From: Paracoccus gahaiensis
GTDB lineage: Bacteria; Pseudomonadota; Alphaproteobacteria; Rhodobacterales; Rhodobacteraceae
Assembly: GCF_005048225.1 (NCBI RefSeq)
Contig: NZ_SUNI01000001.1
Coordinates: 248,001 to 312,000, forward strand
Reading direction: 5' to 3'
DNA: 64,000 nt
Position numbers and translations under genes: made by a program. The notes beneath the pieces were generated by a model. The model did no database searches. It saw nothing but the letters and a program-made list of their open reading frames with translations, and had not been told where the DNA came from. Positions 18,689 through 26,929 of the stretch are shown one piece after another (position 1 is the first letter of the stretch; the number at the start of each line of letters is the position of its first letter).

Positions 18689-20140
18689 TCAGACGCCGCT
18701 GGCCGGAATGCCCGACCGCTGCACGGGGCGGGGCGCGGTCAGGTCCTTCCATGCGGACAGGGCGCGGTTCACCTGGCCCCGGGGCGCGCGGGCCACGAAT
18801 TCGCCATGCCCCTCGCGGCTGTCCACCACCCCTTCGGTCACCGCCACGACGCCCCGCGTCAGGGTAAAGCGCGGCAGGCCGTTGACCTTCTGCCCTTCGA
18901 AGACGTTGTAATCAATGGCCGATTGCTGGGCGCCCGCGGTGATGGTCTTTTCCGCCTCAGGGTCCCAGACCACCAGATCCGCATCCGATCCGACCAGCAC
19001 GGCGCCCTTCTTGGGATACATCCCCAGGATCTTGGCCGCATTGGTCGAGGTCGCCGCCACGAACTCGTTCGGCGTCAGCCGCCCCGTGCCGACCCCATGG
19101 GTCCACAGCATCGGCATGCGATCCTCCAGCCCCCCGGTGCCATTGGGGATCTTGGTGAAATCCCCCAGTCCCGTGCGCTTCTGCGCGGTGGTGAAGGCGC
19201 AATGATCCGTCGCCACCACCGACAGGCTGCCCGATTGCAGCCCGGCCCAGAGGCTGGCCTGATGCGCCTTGTCGCGGAACGGCGGCGACATGACGCGCCG
19301 CGCCGCGTGGTCCCAATCGGGGTGCAGATATTCGCCCTCGTCCAGCGTCAGATGCTGGATCAGCGGCTCGCCCCAGACCCGCTTTCCGGCCGCCCGCGCG
19401 CGCCGGATCGCCTCATGGCTGTCCTCGCAGCTGACATGGACCACATAGAGCGGCACCCCCGCCATGTCCGCTACCATGATCGCGCGGTTCGTGGCCTCGC
19501 CCTCGACTGCCGGAGGCCGCGAATAGGCATGCGCTTCGGGCCCGGTATTCCCCTCGGCCAGCAGCCGCGCCGACAGTTCCGCCACCACGTCGCCATTCTC
19601 GGCATGCACCATCGCAATGCCGCCCAGATCGCCCACCCGGCGGAAGCTGGCGAACAGCTCGTCATCGTTCACCATCAGGGCGCCCTTGTAGGCCATGAAA
19701 TGCTTGAAGCTGGTGATGCCGCGATCCACCACCGCCTCCATCTCGTCGAAGACCTGCTGCCCCCACCAGGTCACCGCCATGTGATAGCTGTAATCGCAAT
19801 GCGCCCGGCCCGACTTGTTGTCCCACATCTGCAGCGCGTCCAGCAGCCCCTGACCGGGCGAGGGCAGGGCGAAGTCCACCAGCATGGTCGTCCCGCCCGC
19901 CAGTGCCGCCCGCGTGCCGGATTCGAAATCATCCGCCGAATAAGTGCCCATGAAGGGCATCTCCAGATGCGTATGCGGATCGATGCCGCCCGGCATGATC
20001 AGGCAGCCGCCCGCATCCAGAACCTCATCGCCCACCAACCCCTGCCCGATGGCCGCGATCCGCCCGCCCTCGATCAGCACATCCGCCGCATAGCTCAGAT
20101 CCGCCGTCACGACGGTGCCGCCCCTGATGACCGTGCTCAT
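18689..20140 (-). CDS. hydA: dihydropyrimidinase (hydantoinase)
   Basis: A 483-residue cyclic amidohydrolase that opens dihydrouracil or dihydrothymine to the N-carbamoyl beta-amino acid. The metal ligands are visible: GIDPHTHLEMPF, the Lys to be carboxylated in SFKHFMAYKG, His in MVHAEN and VVHVSCED, and the catalytic Asp in VVATDHCAF. Lengths and motifs match D-hydantoinase/dihydropyrimidinase. It sits after the amidase in the leftward operon, with a dispersed repeat and a hairpin in the 69-base gap. The pathway step is well supported by neighbours on both sides. Confidence 0.92.
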   Translation of the reverse strand: MSTVIRGGTVVTADLSYAADVLIEGGRIAAIGQGLVGDEVLDAGGCLIMPGGIDPHTHLEMPFMGTYSADDFESGTRAALAGGTTMLVDFALPSPGQGLLDALQMWDNKSGRAHCDYSYHMAVTWWGQQVFDEMEAVVDRGITSFKHFMAYKGALMVNDDELFASFRRVGDLGGIAMVHAENGDVVAELSARLLAEGNTGPEAHAYSRPPAVEGEATNRAIMVADMAGVPLYVVHVSCEDSHEAIRRARAAGKRVWGEPLIQHLTLDEGEYLHPDWDHAARRVMSPPFRDKAHQASLWAGLQSGSLSVVATDHCAFTTAQKRTGLGDFTKIPNGTGGLEDRMPMLWTHGVGTGRLTPNEFVAATSTNAAKILGMYPKKGAVLVGSDADLVVWDPEAEKTITAGAQQSAIDYNVFEGQKVNGLPRFTLTRGVVAVTEGVVDSREGHGEFVARAPRGQVNRALSAWKDLTAPRPVQRSGIPASGV

Positions 20141-20149
20141 CTTCTGCCT

Positions 20150-20171
20150 CTTCTTCTTTGTTCAAATACCC
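20150..20171 (-). repeat. short dispersed repeat, copy 1
   Basis: On the minus strand this reads GGGTATTTGAACAAAG then AAGAAG. The same element, with two changes, is at 60419-60440, and a looser copy is at 55224-55246. It lies just upstream of hydA. Confidence 0.55.
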
Positions 20172-20178
20172 TGGGGGT

Positions 20179-20197
20179 CCGGGGGTGAAACCCCCGG
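20179..20197. other. hairpin between amidase and hydA genes
   Basis: CCGGGGGT-GAA-ACCCCCGG, a perfect eight-base stem with a three-base loop, directly next to the dispersed repeat in the 69-base gap. It may be part of the repeat unit or a message-processing site. Confidence 0.5.
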
Positions 20198-20209
20198 CCA
20201 CCGTCCGCG

Positions 20210-21475
20210 TCAGCGGACAATCTCCGCCGCATCCAGCACCGCATGCAGCAGCACCTCGGTCCCGGCTCGCGCCCAGTCCGGGGTGATCTCCTCGGCCTCG
20301 TTATGGCTGAGGCCGCCCTTGCAGGGGCACATGATCATCACCGTCGGCGCGACCTTGGCGATCCAGCAGGCGTCATGCCCGGCGCCCGAGACGATATCCT
20401 GATGGGCATGGCCCAAGCGGTCGGCGGCGGCGCGCAGGCTGTCCGCCAGACCGGCATCGAAGGTCACCGGGTCGAAATGCCCGACCGGCTCGATCTCGAT
20501 GCCCAGACCAAGACCTGTAGCGATATCAACCGCTTCCGCCTCGAACCTCGAACGCATCGAGGTCAACTTGTCCAGATCCGGCGACCGGAAATCGACGCAG
20601 AAGACGACCCGGCCGGGGATCACGTTGCGGCTGTTGGGATAGACATTCGCCTGTCCCACCGCGCCCACCGCATCGGGCTGGTGGTCCATGGCGATCCGGT
20701 GCACCGCCTCGATCATCTGCGCCATGCCGCGCCCGGCATCGACCCGCATCGCCATCGGCGTGCTGCCGGTATGGGCGTCCTTGCCCGTCACCGTCACCTG
20801 CAGCCACCACAGCCCCTGACCATGGGTCACGATGCCGATGGGGATGTTCGCGGCCTCGAGGATCGGGCCCTGCTCGATATGCAGCTCGAACATGGCGTGG
20901 ATCCTGCGGTCGCCCGGCGCCTCGGTGCCGCGCCAGCCGATCCGGTCCAGCTCGTTGCCAAAGCTCTTGCCCTCGGCGTCCTGCCGGCTGTTGGCATAGT
21001 CCTCGGTCAGCACCCCCGCGAAGACGCCCGAGGCCAGCATGGCGGGCGCGAACCGCGCGCCCTCCTCGTTGGTCCAGTTGGTCACCACGATGGGGCGGCG
21101 GGTCTTCACCTCCAGATCGCGGATCGTGCGCACGACCTCCAGCCCGGCCAGCACCCCCAGCACCCCGTCATATTTTCCGCCGGTGGGCTGGGTGTCCAGG
21201 TGGCTGCCGATATAGACGGGGTCCAGATCAGGCTCGGCCCCCTCGTGGCGCAGGAACATGCTGCCCATGCGGTCCAGGCCCATGGTCATGCCCGCCTCCT
21301 CGGACCAGCGCTGGAAGAGGGTACGTCCCTCGGCATCGGCATCGGTCAGGGTCTGGCGGTTGTTGCCGCCCGCGATGCCCGGTCCGATCGCAGCCATCTG
21401 CATCAGGCTGTCCCACAACCGGTCGCCATCGACCGTCATGTTCGCAGCCGGGGTCCCGGCGCTCGTGTCGCTCAT
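20210..21475 (-). CDS. Zn-dependent hydantoinase/carbamoylase family amidase (beta-ureidopropionase type)
   Basis: A 421-residue M20-family amidase. The dimetal ligands lie in GSHLDTQPTGGKYDGVLG, TNEEGARFAP and FELHIEQGPILE, with a late His in CKGGLSHNEAEE. Family members remove the carbamoyl group from N-carbamoyl amino acids, releasing CO2 and ammonia. Next to a dihydropyrimidinase and a beta-alanine-type aminotransferase it most likely makes beta-alanine or 3-aminoisobutyrate. It is the second gene of the leftward operon, 67 bases after the aminotransferase. An L-N-carbamoylase role on hydantoin products is the main alternative. Confidence 0.88.
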   Translation of the reverse strand: MSDTSAGTPAANMTVDGDRLWDSLMQMAAIGPGIAGGNNRQTLTDADAEGRTLFQRWSEEAGMTMGLDRMGSMFLRHEGAEPDLDPVYIGSHLDTQPTGGKYDGVLGVLAGLEVVRTIRDLEVKTRRPIVVTNWTNEEGARFAPAMLASGVFAGVLTEDYANSRQDAEGKSFGNELDRIGWRGTEAPGDRRIHAMFELHIEQGPILEAANIPIGIVTHGQGLWWLQVTVTGKDAHTGSTPMAMRVDAGRGMAQMIEAVHRIAMDHQPDAVGAVGQANVYPNSRNVIPGRVVFCVDFRSPDLDKLTSMRSRFEAEAVDIATGLGLGIEIEPVGHFDPVTFDAGLADSLRAAADRLGHAHQDIVSGAGHDACWIAKVAPTVMIMCPCKGGLSHNEAEEITPDWARAGTEVLLHAVLDAAEIVR

Positions 21476-21542
21476 GTCTTGCGTCCTTCCTGTCGGACCG
21501 CCCCCGTCTGTCGCGGGGGTCGGCTTGATGGGTCTGCCGCCC

Positions 21543-22868
21543 TCAGGCGGCGGTCTTCAGAACCTGGCCAAGCGTGTCGATCAGCTCGTCGATCTGCGCC
21601 TCGCTGATGATCAGCGGTGGCGACATGGCGATGATGTCGCCGGTCACGCGGATCAGGATGCCCGCCTCGAAGGCCTTCACGAAGGTGTCGAAGCCGCGCT
21701 TGCCGGGATGACCCTCGATGGGCGACAGCTCGACCGCGCCGATCAGGCCCATGTTGCGGATGTCGATCACATGGGGATGGTCGCGCAGCCCGTGGATCGC
21801 CTCCTGCCAATAGGTCTCCAACTCGGCGGCGCGGGTCAGCAGGCCCTCTTCGGCATAGGTGTCCAGCGTGGCGATGGCGGCGGCGCAGCTGATCGGGTTG
21901 CCGGAATAGGTATAGCCGTGGAACAGCTCGATGATGTGCTCGGGGCCCTGCATGAAGGCGTCGTGGATCTGCGCGCTGGCCAGCACCGCCCCCATCGGGA
22001 TCACCCCGTTGGTCAGGCCCTTGGCGCAACAGATCATGTCGGGGACGACCCCGAAATGCTGGGCCGCGAAGGGGCTGCCAAGGCGGCCGAAGCCGGTGAT
22101 GACCTCGTCGAAGATCAGCAGGATGCCGTGCTTGCGGGTGATGTCGCGCAGGCGCTGCAGATAGCCCTTGGGCGGCATCAGCACGCCGGTCGATCCGGCC
22201 ATCGGCTCGACGATCACGGCGGCGATCGTCTCGGCGCCGTGCAGGGCCACGATGCGCTCCAGCTCGTCGGCCAGATGCAGGCCATGCTCGGGCTGGCCCT
22301 TGGTGAAGACGTTTTCCGGCAGATGGGTGTGGGGCATGTGGTCGACGCCCGCCAGCAGCGTGCCGAAATGGCGACGGTTGTTCACGATCCCGCCGACCGA
22401 GATGCCGCCGAAGCCCACCCCGTGATAGCCGCGCTCGCGCCCGATCAGCCGGGTGCGGGCGCTGTCGCCGCGCGCCCGGTGATAGGCCAGCGCGATCTTC
22501 AGCGCCGTATCGACGGCCTCGGAGCCGGAATTGGTGTAGAAGACATGCTCCATGCCCTCGGGCGCGATGTCGACCAGCCGGTTGGCCAGTTCGAAGGCCA
22601 GCGGATGGCCCATCTGGAAAGCGGGGGCATAGTCCAGCTCGCCCACCTGCGCCTGCACGGCCTCGGTGATCCGGGGGCGGCAATGGCCCGCATTGCAGCA
22701 CCACAGGCCCGCCGTGCCGTCCAGCACCTGACGGTCGTCGGCAGTGGTGTAATGCATGTCCTTGGACGCCACCAGCATGCGCGGCGCCGACTTGAACTGA
22801 CGGTTCGCGGTGAAGGGCATCCAGAAGGCGCGCAGGTCGTTCGGGGCGGGCTTGCGGTCGAGCGGCAT
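21543..22868 (-). CDS. omega-amino acid (beta-alanine)-pyruvate aminotransferase
   Basis: A 441-residue class III PLP aminotransferase. It has YTNSGSEAVDTALK for phosphate binding, IFDEVITGFGR with the PLP-contacting Asp, and CCAKGLTNG with the Schiff-base Lys. The N-terminus (LRAFWMPFTANRQFK) and the EPMAGSTGVLMPP segment resemble omega-amino acid-pyruvate aminotransferase. It would convert beta-alanine plus pyruvate to malonate semialdehyde plus alanine, the last nitrogen-releasing step of reductive pyrimidine breakdown. It is the promoter-proximal gene; the start MPLDRKPAP lies 21 bases from the RutR-type operator. Longer frames upstream cross the regulatory region and are rejected. Confidence 0.9.
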   Translation of the reverse strand: MPLDRKPAPNDLRAFWMPFTANRQFKSAPRMLVASKDMHYTTADDRQVLDGTAGLWCCNAGHCRPRITEAVQAQVGELDYAPAFQMGHPLAFELANRLVDIAPEGMEHVFYTNSGSEAVDTALKIALAYHRARGDSARTRLIGRERGYHGVGFGGISVGGIVNNRRHFGTLLAGVDHMPHTHLPENVFTKGQPEHGLHLADELERIVALHGAETIAAVIVEPMAGSTGVLMPPKGYLQRLRDITRKHGILLIFDEVITGFGRLGSPFAAQHFGVVPDMICCAKGLTNGVIPMGAVLASAQIHDAFMQGPEHIIELFHGYTYSGNPISCAAAIATLDTYAEEGLLTRAAELETYWQEAIHGLRDHPHVIDIRNMGLIGAVELSPIEGHPGKRGFDTFVKAFEAGILIRVTGDIIAMSPPLIISEAQIDELIDTLGQVLKTAA

Positions 22869-22888
22869 CGGGCTATCCTCATGGAATA

Positions 22889-22904
22889 TTGACCAAACGG
22901 TCAG
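22889..22904. promoter_or_regulatory. RutR-type operator
   Basis: TTGACCAAACGGTCAG fits the published RutR consensus TTGACCAnnTGGTCAA at 14 of 16 positions counting the two free ones, with the exact TGACC-4-GGTCA spacing. It sits between the aminotransferase gene and the divergent RutR-like gene. Confidence 0.75.
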
Positions 22905-22908
22905 GATC

Positions 22909-22936
22909 AAGCTAGCACGGGTCCGAGGGCAGTCAA
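22909..22936 (-). promoter_or_regulatory. likely promoter of the pyrimidine operon
   Basis: On the minus strand TTGACT (22931-22936), a 16-base spacer and TAGCTT (22909-22914). The start site would fall in the RutR-type operator immediately downstream, which fits repression by bound regulator. Confidence 0.5.
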
Positions 22937-23008
22937 GCATCCTGAAGGTCGGACCGGCATTTGGGGGCGATGTGCCCAAATTCGGATCATGGCAGATGCG
23001 GGGACGTG

Positions 23009-23626
23009 ATGACAGAGGCCAGCGGACCCCAGATGTCCCGGATTCAGCAGAAGAACCGCGACCTGATCCTGCAGGGCGCGCTGCAGGCCTTCTCGACCCA
23101 CGGGCTGCGCGGGGCGACCATCGACCAGATCGCGCGGGCGGCGGGCCTGTCCAAGCCCAACGTGCTGTATTACTTCGGCTCGAAGGACGAGATCCACAAG
23201 GCGCTGCTGACGACCCTTCTGGACATGTGGTTGGCCCCCATGCAGCAGATCGACCCCAAGGGCGAACCGTTGGTCGAAGTTCTCTCATATGTCCGCGCCA
23301 AGCTGCTGATGTCGCGCGACTATCCGCGCGAAAGTCGGCTCTTCGCGCATGAGATCCTGCAGGGCGCGCCGCATCTGACCGAGATCCTGGGCGGCGGCCT
23401 GCGCGAGATTGTGGACCGCACGGTCGTGGTGCTGGAGCGCTGGATGGACGAGGGGCGCCTGGCCCGGGTCGAGCCGCGCCACCTGATCTTCTCGATCTGG
23501 TCGATGACCCAGCATTACGCCGATTTCGAGACGCAGGTCCGCGCCGTCCTGGGCGCCGGGCGCGATCCGATCGACGAGGGGGCGGTGTTCCTGGACGACC
23601 TTTACCGCAAGCTGCTGACGCCCTAG
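23009..23626 (+). CDS. rutR: RutR-like TetR-family regulator of pyrimidine catabolism
   Basis: A 205-residue TetR-type repressor. The helix-turn-helix reads ATIDQIARAAGLSKPNVLYYFGSKDEI (from about residue 35). The ligand domain follows E. coli RutR closely by memory: DMWLAPMQ, SRDYPRESRLFAHEILQGAPHL and HLIFSIWSMTQHYADF. RutR is a uracil/thymine sensor that releases DNA when ligand binds. It is divergent from the operon, with a RutR-type site in the gap. The start ATG follows GGGGAC; TTG and ATG codons at 22961 and 22970 are alternatives. Its stop shares a CTAG with the next, convergent gene. Confidence 0.85.
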   Translation: MTEASGPQMSRIQQKNRDLILQGALQAFSTHGLRGATIDQIARAAGLSKPNVLYYFGSKDEIHKALLTTLLDMWLAPMQQIDPKGEPLVEVLSYVRAKLLMSRDYPRESRLFAHEILQGAPHLTEILGGGLREIVDRTVVVLERWMDEGRLARVEPRHLIFSIWSMTQHYADFETQVRAVLGAGRDPIDEGAVFLDDLYRKLLTP

Positions 23627-24213
23627 GCGCCGGTCGGCTTGTCCAGCATCTCGGCGGCGGCCAGGATCAGCGACAGGTTCTCATGCGCGGCGGCGATGAA
23701 GTCGGGACGCTGCCCGGACACCCAGTCCTTGGTCGCGGCATGGGTCGCGGCGATGATGGCGGCGGCCAGGATCTCGACCATGCGCTCGTCGGTGCCGGGC
23801 AGGCGGCGATGCAGCAGGGCGCGCATCTGCGCCCGCCGCGCCAGCATGGCGCTGTTGCGCAGCGCCTCCAGCTTGGGATCCTTGTCCGACAGGGCCAGCA
23901 GATGCCCGATCATCTCGCGTTCGCCCAGAAAGCGGCTGAGATGCGTCTCGATCAGGCGGCCCAGATCGTCGATCAGCCGACCCGTGCCCTCCACGAAGGC
24001 ATCCGAGGCGGCAGGCGGGTAATTGGGCGGCGGGCCCATCAGAGCCGCCTCCTTGTAGGGATAGTAGTTGAAGAAGGTGCGCGTGCTGATCCCGGCATGG
24101 CGCGAGATCGCTTCGGTCGTGACATTGGCTAGACCGTCACGCACCGCCAGATCGACCGCAGCCGCCTGAATGCGTTTGGCGGTCTTGTAGCGCCGCGTCT
24201 CGAAGGGGCTCAT
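23623..24213 (-). CDS. TetR-family transcriptional regulator
   Basis: A 196-residue repressor with an N-terminal helix-turn-helix VTTEAISRHAGISTRTFFNYYPYKEAAL (about residues 31-58), where NYY-x-KE is the family hallmark, and a divergent ligand-binding half. It converges on the RutR-like gene; the two TAG stops share the same CTAG at 23623-23626. No efflux gene or other obvious target is adjacent, so its regulon is unknown. Confidence 0.85.
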   Translation of the reverse strand: MSPFETRRYKTAKRIQAAAVDLAVRDGLANVTTEAISRHAGISTRTFFNYYPYKEAALMGPPPNYPPAASDAFVEGTGRLIDDLGRLIETHLSRFLGEREMIGHLLALSDKDPKLEALRNSAMLARRAQMRALLHRRLPGTDERMVEILAAAIIAATHAATKDWVSGQRPDFIAAAHENLSLILAAAEMLDKPTGA

Positions 24214-24364
24214 GCGGATCCGATCTTGCTGAAATGCGAGGCAACGATGTCAAGGGCTTGTCAGGAAAGCAACGACAAACCGTGTGTCAGAATGTCGCAA
24301 GGCGCATCTGCCACAGCAGAGGCGCCTTGCGAAGGACACGAGGGGTCGGAGCGTGATGCCGGGA

Positions 24365-24928
24365 TCAGCTGCCCCAGGAGCGGACCGGACCGCAATCCAT
24401 GTGGACGAAGTTCGACCGGCTGTAGCGACCGACCCCGCCCGCGCGGCAGGCGACGGCGGCCTGGTACATCTGGCCGACCGAGCGCGATTTCAGCCGCAGG
24501 TCGGCGGCCTTGCCGGTGACGTGCAGCGAGTTCTGCGCGACGCCGCCCGACTGGCGGCGCAGCATGGCGTTGGTGCGGGGCGAGCGATAGCCCGACAGCA
24601 TCATGTAGGGCTCGTTCGTCTGCATCAGGCGCGACGAGGCGGCGGCCACGTCGATGGTGCGCGGGTCGATGCCGATCACCTCGCCGGTGCGCCAGTCGCG
24701 CATGAAGATGTTGATTTCGTTCAGGGCCTCGCGGATGTACTTGCCGTCGACCCAATAGACCGTGTCGATGCTTTCGCCCGTCCGGCCGTTATACATGCGC
24801 ACGCGGCGCATGTCGCCGGCGTTGCCGCGAAGAAAACCGAAGGCATTGGCCATCACCGGAGTTGCCGCAACAGTGGTTGCCGCGAACACACCAAGAATGC
24901 CGCGACGGGAGATAAGGTCCATTGTCAT
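24365..24928 (-). CDS. YcbK/DUF882 family peptidoglycan endopeptidase, Tat-type signal
   Basis: A 187-residue exported M15-type peptidase. The N-terminus SRRGILGVFAATTVAATPVMANA resembles a twin-arginine signal. Zinc-site motifs are present: SGYRSPRTNAMLRR, SLHVTGKAADLR (His and Asp) and NFVHMDCGPVR (His). E. coli YcbK (MepK) cuts meso-DAP-meso-DAP cross-links made by L,D-transpeptidases. Here it is divergent from an LdtD-like gene, so synthesis and cleavage of the same bond are encoded side by side. ATG at 24922 (MDLISRRG) is an alternative start. Confidence 0.85.
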   Translation of the reverse strand: MTMDLISRRGILGVFAATTVAATPVMANAFGFLRGNAGDMRRVRMYNGRTGESIDTVYWVDGKYIREALNEINIFMRDWRTGEVIGIDPRTIDVAAASSRLMQTNEPYMMLSGYRSPRTNAMLRRQSGGVAQNSLHVTGKAADLRLKSRSVGQMYQAAVACRAGGVGRYSRSNFVHMDCGPVRSWGS

Positions 24929-25005
24929 GTCAGATCGCCTGTCCTGCTTCGTTTTTTCAGCCGGCGACGTGTCGCGGCTCGTCGTGGTTTATCCCCGACT
25001 GGTTA

Positions 25006-25027
25006 ACATTATGTCAAAACATAGTGT
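25006..25027. promoter_or_regulatory. inverted repeat in the ycbK-ldtD intergenic region
   Basis: ACATTATG-tcaaaa-CATAGTGT: eight-base arms with one mismatch and a six-base spacer in a locally AT-rich stretch, 79 bases upstream of the ycbK-like start. It is a candidate operator or promoter element. Confidence 0.4.
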
Positions 25028-25056
25028 GCCATGAAACGGATTCTGCCCATCTGCGG

Positions 25057-25137
25057 TTGAAGTCCGTGCATTTCGGCAGAAACTTGCCGACTGGCCTGAA
25101 TGTTGCAATTGAGAAACTTTGAAGTTGCATTTCGGCA
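25057..25137. repeat. paired direct repeat upstream of the L,D-transpeptidase gene
   Basis: TTGAAGT-ccg-TGCATTTCGGCA (25057-25078) and TTGAAGT-TGCATTTCGGCA (25119-25137), 62 bases apart, differ only by a three-base insertion. The first copy also pairs with TGCCGA at 25085-25090. They lie 80-160 bases upstream of the gene, as regulator sites or a local duplication would. Confidence 0.5.
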
Positions 25138-25215
25138 ACGACCGGGTTTCGCCAGCGGGATCAGCGCGCTGGCCGATGGCAGGTCTGGCCGGGATATGGA
25201 AGAACGGGAATAGAT

Positions 25216-26874
25216 ATGGAGAGACGGGGCATGACCGCGACAGGCTGGGCAGGCGTTCTGGGGCTGGCAGTGGGCCTGATGGGTGCAGGTTCCGGACACG
25301 TGCATGCGCAGGATTCCGCCGGTTCCCTGAGCGTGGCGGCAGCGCCACGGCTGCATTTCACCCCCCAGCAGATGGCCCTGGCTCTTGCGGTCGCCGATGA
25401 TGCGGATCTGGCGGCCTTCTATGGCGGCAACGGGTTGCAGCCGGTCTTTCTGGGACCCGAGGGCGCGGCCCGGCGGCAGGCTCTGCGCGACGCCATCGCG
25501 GCCATGCCCGACCACGGCATCCCCGCCAGCCGCTATCCCCTGCCGCCCTCGACTGCCCCCGTCGCGGGGATGGAGGCCGAACTGGCCCATGCGCGCCAGG
25601 CGGCACGGCTGCTGCGCGACTTGACCCGCGGGGTGCTGACCCCCGCTAGCGTCGATCCCGAGATCAAGCGGGAGCCCGGTCCCAGCCCGGTGCCCGCGCT
25701 GCTGGCCGCGTTCCACGCTGCCGCCGATCCCGGCGCGGTGCTGGAGGGGGCCGCGCCGGACCTGCCCGCCTACCGTGCCCTGCAGGCCGCGCTGCAGACA
25801 CGCGCCGATCTGACCGTGCCCGCCGATCTGCCGCGCATTCCCGACGGGCTATGGCGTCCCGGAGGGCAGGGGGCCGGGGTCGCGCCGCTCCGCGCGCGGC
25901 TGGCGTGGATCGGCTTTGCGGCACCAGGCGCGGATCCCGACCTCTACGACGCGGCGCTGTCCGAGGCTGTGGCGGCGTACCAGCGCGCGGCCGGGCTGCC
26001 CGATGACGGCATCGCCGGGCCGCGCACGATCGCCCGGCTGAATGGCGAGGACGCATCTGGCCCCGATGCCCGTCAGCGCGCGATCACCGTCGCGCTGGAG
26101 CGGTTGCGCTGGATGGGGGCCGAGGATCTGCAGGCCCGCCATGTCTGGGTGAACATCCCTGAATTCTCGACCACGATCCGGCAGGGCGGGGCCGAGGTCT
26201 TTCGCACCCGCAGCGTCATGGGCAAGGACACGCCCGAGATGCGCACGCCCGAATTCTCGGACATGATGGCCAATGTGGTCGTCAATCCCAGCTGGAACGT
26301 GCCGCGATCCATCACCGTGCGGGATTACCTGCCCAAGCTGCAGGCCAATCGCCATGCTGTGTCCCATCTGGACGTGCTGGACGGGTCGGGCCGGGTGCTG
26401 GCGCGCGACGGGATCGACTTCTCGCAATACACGGCGGCGACGTTCCCGTTCCGCCTTCGCCAGAAGCCGAGCGATGACAATGCCTTGGGTATCGTGAAGT
26501 TCATCTTCCCCAACCAATGGAACATCTACCTGCACGACACGCCCTCCAAGCATCTGTTCGGCAACCGCGTCCGGGCGGAGTCGAACGGCTGCATCCGCAT
26601 CGGCGATCCGGTCGATCTGGCCCATGCGCTGCTGTCCGTGCAGTCCGACGATCCGGCGGCGGTCTTCGGCCGGGCGCTGGACAGCGGGCGCGAGACCTGG
26701 CTGACGCTGCGCCCCGCCGTGCCGGTGCATCTGGTCTATTTCACTGCCTGGCCGGGCCCGGACGGGCAGATCCGGCTGTTCGCCGACATCTATGCCCGCG
26801 ACGCCCGCATCTGGACCGCGCTTCAGGCAGAGGGCTTCGGCACGGGCGGGGATGTGATCGCCGAGGCGCGCTAG
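25216..26874 (+). CDS. ldtD: L,D-transpeptidase, LdtD (YcbB) type
   Basis: A 552-residue periplasmic enzyme that forms 3-3 cross-links in peptidoglycan. An N-terminal signal (about residues 8-32, ending VHAQ) precedes a scaffold region, a peptidoglycan-binding domain (about 222-276, [21 protein letters not shown]) and a YkuD catalytic domain (about 309-480). The catalytic motif is [10 protein letters not shown]...[11 protein letters not shown] with Cys459; Asn replaces the usual His before Gly-Cys, as in YcbB-type enzymes. ATG at 25231 has a better-placed GGAGAG but would lose the basic residues of the signal peptide. Divergent from the ycbK-like gene. Confidence 0.9.
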   Translation: MERRGMTATGWAGVLGLAVGLMGAGSGHVHAQDSAGSLSVAAAPRLHFTPQQMALALAVADDADLAAFYGGNGLQPVFLGPEGAARRQALRDAIAAMPDHGIPASRYPLPPSTAPVAGMEAELAHARQAARLLRDLTRGVLTPASVDPEIKREPGPSPVPALLAAFHAAADPGAVLEGAAPDLPAYRALQAALQTRADLTVPADLPRIPDGLWRPGGQGAGVAPLRARLAWIGFAAPGADPDLYDAALSEAVAAYQRAAGLPDDGIAGPRTIARLNGEDASGPDARQRAITVALERLRWMGAEDLQARHVWVNIPEFSTTIRQGGAEVFRTRSVMGKDTPEMRTPEFSDMMANVVVNPSWNVPRSITVRDYLPKLQANRHAVSHLDVLDGSGRVLARDGIDFSQYTAATFPFRLRQKPSDDNALGIVKFIFPNQWNIYLHDTPSKHLFGNRVRAESNGCIRIGDPVDLAHALLSVQSDDPAAVFGRALDSGRETWLTLRPAVPVHLVYFTAWPGPDGQIRLFADIYARDARIWTALQAEGFGTGGDVIAEAR

Positions 26875-26929
26875 GCACTGGAAGCGCCGGGGCAAACAGG
26901 CTAAGTCCCGCGGACGAAAGGGGGGCATC

